From Clostridia bacterium (GTDB lineage: Bacteria; Bacillota; Clostridia; Oscillospirales; CAG-382), in contig JAGBCG010000230.1 of the NCBI GenBank assembly GCA_017938055.1, positions 1 to 10,459 of the forward strand: DNA of 10,459 nt, written 5' to 3'. Below the pieces are notes generated by a model that saw nothing but the letters and a program-made list of their open reading frames with translations, was not told the DNA's origin and did not search any database. This document shows, one piece after another, positions 6,030 through 10,459 of this stretch (the stretch's first letter is position 1; every line of letters starts with the position of its first letter). Both the position numbers and the translations under genes were made by a program.

Positions 6030-7243
6030 TCCTGCCACACCTCCGCAATACCGCTTGACGTAACCTCTGTCACCTTTGAAATTCCGCTGTTCTTTGCATA
6101 TTCCACAGCCTTTTCCACACTGTCAAAACAGCTGAGCACAGCAACATTTCCGCAATTTTCAATATAATTAAGTGCCTTAGCAAGAAGCGATGTGTCACCG
6201 TAATGTACAAGCACCTTTTTCTCTGTTGTTTCTTCTACACCCACAGCTCTTGACAGCTTGTCCGCAACAACGCTAAGATTTAAACCAAAGCCTGTTGCAC
6301 CCTCATCTGTGCCAAAGTTTGACATGAGATTATCGTATCTGCCTCCGCCAAGCACAGCCTCGCCGGTATAGTCAATGTAGCCTCTGAAAACAACACCCGT
6401 ATAGTAGTCCATGTCATTGACGGTTGCAAGGTCTATGGAAATATTTTCGGAAAATCCGTTTGCATCAAGTATATCGTAAATTTCCTCAAGATAATCAAGT
6501 GCATAAGTGGCGTTTTCTACGCCCAAGCAAAGCTCTCTTGCCTTTGCAATTACAGACTTTGTACCATAAAGTCTTGGAATCTGTCTTATTTTTTCCATAA
6601 ACGCAGTATCAAGCTTATTATCTGCACCCATAACTTCAAGAGAAGATGAGTTTTTTGCACCTATATACTTTGTAACAAGCTCTCTTGCCTCATCCGAAAG
6701 CTTTGCCGCATCAAGTAACGCCTTGCAGAAGTGTGCATGACCAAGCTCCAGCTTATAATTTACATTTCCGCCGTAAAAGCCGCTTACTTCACGAAGTGTT
6801 CTGAGTGCTGTAACCACAGCCTCTATATCTGCTCTTTTGCTGTCGCCGCCGATAATTTCTATACCCGTCTGTGCAAACTCGCTACGCTTTCCCGAATAGT
6901 CCTTTGAGATTCTGAAGACGTTCTGATTATAATACAGCTTTAAGGGACGGGGAGCGTTTTGCAGACGTGTCGCCGCAATTCTTGCCATGGGCGTTGTATT
7001 GTCGGGACGCATAACAACAAGTCTTCCGCTTTTATCGGTAAGCTTGAACATATTCTCCTCAGGAATTGTCTGGCTGTCAAAATTAAACACATCATAATAC
7101 TCCAGTGCCGGAGTCACAACACAGCCATAGCCTCTTTTTTCATATAAAGCGGCTATTTTTTCACCAAGGACTTTCTCCGCCTTGTTTTCTGAATAAATCA
7201 TATCCCTCATTCCGTCGGGAATATTCTTTCTCTTAACACTCAT
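6026..7243 (-). CDS. hisZ: ATP phosphoribosyltransferase regulatory subunit HisZ
   Basis: A class II histidyl-tRNA synthetase paralogue that no longer charges tRNA but activates short HisG and gives it histidine sensitivity. The 405-aa length fits HisZ. The synthetase-like core is visible: RPDNTTPMARIAATR (79-93), LYYNQNVFRISK (103-114), QTGIEIIGG (125-133), and YTGVVFRGYIDY...LGGGRYDNL (281-306). The location directly upstream of, and overlapping, a short hisG argues for HisZ rather than HisS. It is the first gene after the promoter; the start is ATG 7243. The purine-rich leader has its best Shine-Dalgarno match (AAGGA) 16 nt upstream, farther than usual, so initiation may be modest. Confidence 0.95.
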   Translation of the reverse strand: MSVKRKNIPDGMRDMIYSENKAEKVLGEKIAALYEKRGYGCVVTPALEYYDVFNFDSQTIPEENMFKLTDKSGRLVVMRPDNTTPMARIAATRLQNAPRPLKLYYNQNVFRISKDYSGKRSEFAQTGIEIIGGDSKRADIEAVVTALRTLREVSGFYGGNVNYKLELGHAHFCKALLDAAKLSDEARELVTKYIGAKNSSSLEVMGADNKLDTAFMEKIRQIPRLYGTKSVIAKARELCLGVENATYALDYLEEIYDILDANGFSENISIDLATVNDMDYYTGVVFRGYIDYTGEAVLGGGRYDNLMSNFGTDEGATGFGLNLSVVADKLSRAVGVEETTEKKVLVHYGDTSLLAKALNYIENCGNVAVLSCFDSVEKAVEYAKNSGISKVTEVTSSGIAEVWQE

Positions 7244-7305
7244 TTTTCTTTATCTTTCTTCCTTTTTTTCTCTTTTGCAAAGGCTTTTATATCGCCGTTC
7301 ACTTC

Positions 7306-7340
7306 ATCACTTTATCCAATTAAAGTGATAACGTGATAAA
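7306..7340 (-). promoter_or_regulatory. Candidate operator (dyad plus 8-bp tandem repeat) at the start of the his transcript
   Basis: Perfect inverted repeat ATCACTTTA (7306-7314), spacer TCCAAT, TAAAGTGAT (7321-7329). The downstream arm continues as a tandem repeat GTGATAAC/GTGATAAA (7325-7340) that runs into the -10 hexamer, and a degraded echo of the repeat (TTCACTT) is on the other side. Placed at about +5 to +28 from the predicted start, it would block initiation if bound. A histidine-responsive repressor such as HisR (YerC type, TrpR superfamily), known for his operons in Firmicutes, is a plausible ligand; I cannot confirm its motif from sequence alone. Confidence 0.6.
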
Positions 7341-7368
7341 TTATAGCATATAGAATACTGTATGTCAA
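7340..7368 (-). promoter_or_regulatory. Consensus sigma-70/sigma-A promoter of the his operon
   Basis: On the minus strand the -35 hexamer TTGACA (7368-7363) and -10 hexamer TATAAT (7345-7340) both match consensus exactly and are 17 bp apart. An A-rich stretch just upstream of -35 (about 7371-7380) could act as an UP element. The predicted start is near 7333, giving a leader of about 90 nt before hisZ. That leader is too short for a T-box and has no histidine-rich leader peptide. Confidence 0.9.
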
Positions 7369-7413
7369 TAGTTTTTTTAAGATTTTGCATTTTTTCTGCA
7401 AAAAAGTCCTTAA

Positions 7414-7451
7414 CAAAAAAACACAGGGCCGATGCGGTCACCGACCCGTGT
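7414..7451 (-). terminator. Rho-independent terminator after the galU-like gene
   Basis: Read on the minus strand, ACAC plus GGGTCGGTG pairs with CATCGGCCC plus GTGT around an ACCG loop, with one bulged T and two G.T wobbles, about 13 bp in all, followed directly by a run of seven T. It begins 14 nt after the stop of the galU-like gene and ends the clp-galU transcript, separating it from the his promoter. Confidence 0.9.
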
Positions 7452-7465
7452 GCAATATGACTGTT

Positions 7466-8317
7466 TTAGTCAAACTTAGGATAAAGACCCTTTTTGCAAT
7501 AATCCGCAATAGCATTTACAACGGAGGGTTTGTCTTCCTTATATGTAACACCATACCACTTATCTGTAGCAGTAAGAACCTTAACCTTTTCACCTTTTGT
7601 CTGAATCATTTCGTCAATAATAAAGGGCAGCAGATATTCGCTCTTAAGCTCTTTGCCGCTCTGTGCAAGGAACTTTTCAAATCCGATTTCAAGCACATCA
7701 AAGATGGAAGGCATAAGACCCCACATGTTCATGGAGGCTATTGTATCTTCAGGAAAATCGTTGTCTGCAGGAATTTCATGTGTTTCCGTAACCTTTTTAA
7801 GATAACCGTTTTCGACAGCACAGATACCTCTTGAAACAGTACCGTTTTCGGTTACGGTGTTGTTGAGCTTAAAGCCAACAAGACAGGTTTCGTTGCTTGT
7901 TTCAAAATGCTTTGCAAGCTCTGCATAACCGCTTCTGCCGTAAAAATCGTCTGCATTGATAACTGCAAAAGGAGAATCAATAAATTCTCTTGCACAGAGA
8001 ATTGCATGACCTGTTCCCCAGGGCTTTACTCTGCCTTCGGGAATTGTGTAAGGAGCGGGTATTTTATCAAGCTCCTGAAAAGCATATTCAACATCTATCA
8101 TCTTTTCAATTCTCTTGCCGATGATTTCACGAAAATCCTTTTCAATAGCCTTTTTGATTATAAATACGGCCTTTCCAAAGCCTGCTTCAATAGCATCATA
8201 TACCTAATATTCAAGTATAATTTCTCCGTGGGGACCAACAGGCTCAATCTGCTTTAAGCCTCCAAAGCGGCTGCCCATGCCTGCCGCCATAACTGCAAGT
8301 GTAGGTTTTTTTGACAT
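7466..8317 (-). pseudogene. GalU-like nucleotidyltransferase interrupted by an in-frame amber codon
   Basis: A 284-codon frame from ATG 8317 (GAGGAG site 8 nt upstream) to TAA at 7466, intact except for TAG at codon 38 (8204-8206). The N-terminal part has the nucleotide-binding signature LAVMAAGMGSRFGGLKQ (7-23) and GPHGEIILEY (28-37); after the stop the frame continues seamlessly with VYDAIEAGFGKAVFIIKK, then VKPWGTGHA (97-105) and the metal-binding INADDFYG (120-127, D123-D124). These mark an NTP_transferase-fold enzyme related to UTP-glucose-1-phosphate uridylyltransferase; the exact sugar is unknown. The residue expected at codon 38 is usually Ser in such proteins, so TCG to TAG is one base change. 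Restart at ATG 8101 would lose the nucleotide-binding loop and lacks a good ribosome site. Likely a recent pseudogene, a sequencing error, or suppressed. It follows clpC by 25 nt, so they are probably co-transcribed. Confidence 0.8.
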
Positions 8318-8342
8318 AATAAATACTCCTCATTTTTCATTT

Positions 8343-10459
8343 TTATTTATTTTTTGTTACAATAACTCTTATTTCGTTTTCTTCCACATAAATGGAAATG
8401 CCACTTATTTTGCTGTCATAGCTTGAAATAATCAGCTCTGAAGCCTTGTCTTCTATCTCTGTTTGTATAGTACGTCTGAGATTTCTTGCACCGTATTTTA
8501 CACTGTAGCTCATATCCGCAAGCTTTTCAACAACCTGATGCGTATACTCAAGGGTTATTCCTTTTGCACCGAGTGAATCGGCAAGCTCAGAGAGCATAAT
8601 TTGTGCAATACTGTAAAAATTCTCTCTCGTCAGCTGATTAAAGGTAATAATCTCGTCGATTCTGTTAATGAATTCAGGACGTAAAAACTGAGAGAGAGCC
8701 TTGTGTGTCTTGTCGTCATTAACCTGGTCAAGACTCTTTGCAAAGCCTGCGGAATTTGAGGTATCATGAGAGCCTGCATTAGTGGTCATAATAATAACCG
8801 TATTACAGAAATTAACCTCTTTTCCGTGAGCGTCCGTAACCTTGCCGTCGTCAAGAATCTGCAAAAGCACATTGAGTACATCAGGGTGTGCCTTTTCAAT
8901 CTCGTCAAACAATACAACACAGTATGGACGTCTTCTCACCTTTTCGGTAAGCTGTCCCGCCTCGTCGTAGCCTACGTAACCGGGAGGTGCTCCTATAATT
9001 CTTGACACCGAATGTTTTTCCATAAACTCAGACATGTCTAAGCGTATCAAAGCTTCGGGACTGTCAAACAGGTCATTTGACAGCGTTTTTACAAGCTCTG
9101 TTTTACCTACTCCCGTAGGACCTGCAAATATAAAGGATACAGGCTTAATCTTAGTGTAAATTCCCGCACGTGAACGCTTGATTGCACGTGTTACTGCACT
9201 TATTGCCTTGTCCTGACCTATAATTCTTTTCTTTAAACGTTTTTCAAGACCATCAATTCTTACAAATTCATCTTCATTTATATTGCTTGCAGGAATTCCT
9301 GTCCAGATTTCCACAACTTTTGCAAGATGCTCAGGCAGAAGAACTACTTCTTTTCTCTTTTCCGTCGCCTTGTCGTACATTTCCCTATACTTCAATTCCT
9401 CGCTCTTGGCTTCGGCAAGCTTTGCAAAGTACTCATCATTCGCACCCTGCTCATCGGTAGGCTCCTGTGCTTCTGCTTTTTGTCGGTTTTCCACCGCCTT
9501 ATCAAGCATTTCCTTTGAATAGTCAGCTTCAAACACCGTCTTGTCATTAAGTGCAAGATAGCTTGCCGCTTCGTCAAGAAGGTCTATAGCCTTGTCGGGC
9601 AAAAATCTGTCGGTGATATATCTTTCGGCAAAAACCACCGCCTTTTCCACCGTTTCATCCGGAATAACAATTCCGTGGAAGTTTTCGTAATATTCCTTTA
9701 TGCCCTTGAGAATCTCCACTGAATCTTTTATTGACGGCTCTGTAACCACGACAGGCTGAAAACGTCTTTCAAGTGCTGAGTCCTTTTCTATGTGCTTGCG
9801 GTATTCTGCAAGAGTTGTAGCACCAATAATCTGAACTTCACCACGTGACAGGGCAGGCTTTAAGATGTTTGCAGCATTCATGCCGCCCTCAGCATCTCCA
9901 GCCGCCGCAATGGAGTGAACCTCGTCAATGACAAGTATAATGTTGCCAAGCCGTTTTATTTCTTCGATAAGCGACTTCATTCTGTTTTCAAACTGTCCTC
10001 TGAACTGAGTGCCTGCCACCATGCTTGTCATGTCAAGCAAATGAACTTCGCATTTTTTCAGCTTAAAAGGCACATTTCCGTTTGCTATTTTCAGAGCAAG
10101 TGCCTCAGCTATTGCCGTTTTACCAACGCCCGGCTCACCGATAAGACAGGGATTGTTTTTTTGTCGTCTGCAGAGAATCTGTATCACTCTGTCAAGCTCT
10201 CTTTCCCTGCCAACAACCTTATCAATTTTCCCCTCTCTTGCCTTTGACGTCAAATCCTGACAAAAGCTTTCGAGATTTTTTCTGTGCTTATCAGGCTTTT
10301 TCTTACCCTCTTTTTTGGACGAGGCATCTGTTTTTGAAGTTACACCCTCGTCGTCATCCTTTCTGAAATTGCGAAGATTTCCGAAAATAGACCCTAAATT
10401 CAAGGACGGAGCACGACATTCAGATTCGTCAGTTTCATCGCCCTCTGTGTCTGTTTCTC
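8343..10459 (-). CDS. ClpC-like AAA+ unfoldase (Clp/Hsp100), 5' end beyond window
   Basis: Two-domain AAA+ ATPase of the Clp/Hsp100 family that unfolds proteins, normally for ClpP. The frame is open to the right edge (18 codons beyond a TTG at 10403), so the true start is outside. Numbering from the TTG: an acidic then lysine-rich linker (1-43); NLESFCQDLTSKAREGKIDKVVGR; Walker A GEPGVGKT (89-96), Walker B VIDE (D160-E161), ERRF arginine-finger region (212-215); a short coiled middle region (about 295-352), as in ClpC rather than ClpB; second Walker A GPTGVGKT (428-435), Walker B LFDE (D500-E501), NRIDE (580-584) and sensor-2 YGARNLRR (637-644). The ClpP-docking tripeptide position reads AGF (552-554), not the usual [LIV]G[FL]. 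Whether a Clp_N domain exists cannot be seen. ClpC is the best guess; ClpE or a divergent paralogue is possible. Confidence 0.9.
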   Translation of the reverse strand, partial: ETDTEGDETDESECRAPSLNLGSIFGNLRNFRKDDDEGVTSKTDASSKKEGKKKPDKHRKNLESFCQDLTSKAREGKIDKVVGRERELDRVIQILCRRQKNNPCLIGEPGVGKTAIAEALALKIANGNVPFKLKKCEVHLLDMTSMVAGTQFRGQFENRMKSLIEEIKRLGNIILVIDEVHSIAAAGDAEGGMNAANILKPALSRGEVQIIGATTLAEYRKHIEKDSALERRFQPVVVTEPSIKDSVEILKGIKEYYENFHGIVIPDETVEKAVVFAERYITDRFLPDKAIDLLDEAASYLALNDKTVFEADYSKEMLDKAVENRQKAEAQEPTDEQGANDEYFAKLAEAKSEELKYREMYDKATEKRKEVVLLPEHLAKVVEIWTGIPASNINEDEFVRIDGLEKRLKKRIIGQDKAISAVTRAIKRSRAGIYTKIKPVSFIFAGPTGVGKTELVKTLSNDLFDSPEALIRLDMSEFMEKHSVSRIIGAPPGYVGYDEAGQLTEKVRRRPYCVVLFDEIEKAHPDVLNVLLQILDDGKVTDAHGKEVNFCNTVIIMTTNAGSHDTSNSAGFAKSLDQVNDDKTHKALSQFLRPEFINRIDEIITFNQLTRENFYSIAQIMLSELADSLGAKGITLEYTHQVVEKLADMSYSVKYGARNLRRTIQTEIEDKASELIISSYDSKISGISIYVEENEIRVIVTKNK

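Noticed and set aside
6030..6038. GTG start for HisG three codons upstream
   Set aside because: The Shine-Dalgarno is almost touching the GTG, while the ATG at 6029 has normal spacing and an ATGA overlap with hisZ.
7244..7340. T-box riboswitch or histidine leader peptide ahead of hisZ
   Set aside because: The leader is only about 90 nt with no terminator/antiterminator pair, no T-box sequence and no run of His codons.
7383..7403. TTTTGCA/TGCAAAA inverted repeat upstream of the his -35 box
   Set aside because: A 7-bp A/T-rich palindrome between the terminator and promoter could occur by chance; no support for an operator role.

Overview
The window is dominated by a histidine biosynthesis operon read on the minus strand, in the order hisZ-hisG-hisD-hisC-hisB-hisH-hisF-hisI. 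Two more minus-strand genes lie upstream: a ClpC-like AAA+ unfoldase (5' end outside the window) and a sugar-nucleotide pyrophosphorylase (GalU-like) gene broken by an in-frame amber codon. The short form of HisG paired with HisZ, a ClpC-type ATPase with a short middle domain, GGAGG-type ribosome binding sites, moderately low G+C and short intergenic hairpin repeats all suggest a Firmicutes genome, most likely a gut-type clostridium of the Oscillospiraceae/Ruminococcaceae kind. That placement is inference; no rRNA or other marker is present.

Layout from high to low coordinates (direction of transcription): clpC-like (8343-10459, partial); 25 nt; galU-like pseudogene (7466-8317); a strong intrinsic terminator (7414-7451); a consensus sigma-70-type promoter for the his operon (-35 at 7363-7368, -10 at 7340-7345) with a dyad operator just downstream (core 7306-7329); hisZ, hisG (ATGA overlap), hisD; a 492-bp intergenic region with a cluster of hairpins (about 3632-3930) and a structured repeat (3979-4085); hisC, hisB, hisH (hisB/hisH ATGA overlap); a 233-bp gap with a perfect 15-bp hairpin touching the hisH stop and an inverted second copy of the structured repeat (1112-1228); then hisF overlapping hisI, which runs off the left edge.

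The genes cover most of the pathway from PRPP and ATP to histidine: HisG/HisZ (step 1), HisI (PR-AMP cyclohydrolase), HisH/HisF (IGP synthase), HisB (IGP dehydratase), HisC (aminotransferase) and HisD (dehydrogenase). Missing here are hisA, whose usual place is between hisH and hisF, a histidinol-phosphate phosphatase, and hisE unless it lies past the left edge. The usual hisA position is occupied by repeat DNA.

The genes are ordinary. The most interesting signals are non-coding: a roughly 110-bp repeat present twice in opposite orientation in the only two large gaps of the operon, whose two substitutions in the 72-73-bp core are a compensatory base-pair change in a hairpin stem; the lost hisA; the promoter/operator; and the amber codon in an otherwise intact nucleotidyltransferase gene. 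I found no evidence for a new multi-gene system.
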